A stretch of DNA of 5,898 nucleotides from JBAROU01 sp049642385. Its GTDB lineage: Bacteria; Chloroflexota; Dehalococcoidia; DSTF01; RBG-16-68-14. This document shows positions 5,896-5,898 of the stretch, piece after piece. A program made the position numbers and the translations under genes. Under the pieces are notes generated by a model, which was not told where the DNA came from, made no database searches, and saw only the letters and a program-made list of their open reading frames with translations. The stretch spans positions 1 through 5,898 of the forward strand of contig JBAROU010000246.1 of the NCBI GenBank assembly GCA_049642385.1, in the 5' to 3' direction. Numbering within the stretch: the first letter of the stretch is position 1; every line of letters begins with the position of its first letter.

Positions 5896-5898
5896 GAC

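Noticed and set aside
5687..5898. Flagellar sigma-28-type promoter for the operon
   Set aside because: I looked for a TAAA and GCCGATAA-like pair at normal spacing on the minus strand and found none convincing.
1..5898. CRISPR array, insertion sequence, tRNA or rRNA gene
   Set aside because: No repeat-spacer pattern, transposase-like frame, terminal repeats or structural RNA sequence is visible; nearly the whole window is explained by five chemotaxis genes.

Overview
The window holds one compact chemotaxis operon read entirely on the minus strand. In transcription order (right to left) it encodes a membrane chemoreceptor (MCP), the coupling protein CheW, the histidine kinase CheA, the CheY-P phosphatase CheC and the receptor glutamine deamidase CheD. 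All five genes look intact. The gaps are 25 nt (mcp-cheW), 15 nt (cheW-cheA), 12 nt (cheA-cheC) and 2 nt, or a short overlap, between cheC and cheD. Translation of neighbouring genes therefore looks coupled, and a single transcript is likely. No CheY, CheB, CheR or flagellar gene is present; if the pathway is complete they lie outside the window.

Organism: the DNA is moderately GC-rich. The CheC/CheD pair and a CheA with a Thermotoga-type P2 domain point to a lineage using the Bacillus/Thermotoga style of adaptation rather than the enterobacterial CheZ style. A Chloroflexota (Thermomicrobia-like) or another GC-rich Gram-positive-type host fits, but this is a low-confidence inference from protein style only.

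Layout: 1-19 is a short tail after cheD with no visible terminator. cheD is at 20-517, cheC at 520-1116, cheA at 1129-3117, cheW at 3133-3606 and mcp at 3632-5686. The 212 nt at 5687-5898 are the non-coding leader and probable promoter region of mcp. They contain a strong ribosome binding site, a GC-rich stem-loop, two further small inverted repeats, three TGTCGC direct repeats and, at the window edge, a 14-bp perfect inverted repeat overlapping a possible -10 box.

Working together (family knowledge applied to what is seen): the receptor senses a signal through its outer helical domain and passes it through two HAMP units to the hairpin tip, which docks CheW and CheA. CheA phosphorylates itself at His51 and passes the phosphate to CheY, probably via P2. 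CheC removes phosphate from CheY-P, and CheD deamidates receptor glutamines to give methylatable glutamates. CheC and CheD of this family usually bind each other, linking CheY-P level to adaptation. The most notable details are the lost first active site in CheC, regular EE/QE/EE heptads in the receptor that fit the CheD/methylation consensus, the tandem HAMP arrangement, and the structured leader. Otherwise this is a recognisable, ordinary chemotaxis operon and I see no clearly new system in it.
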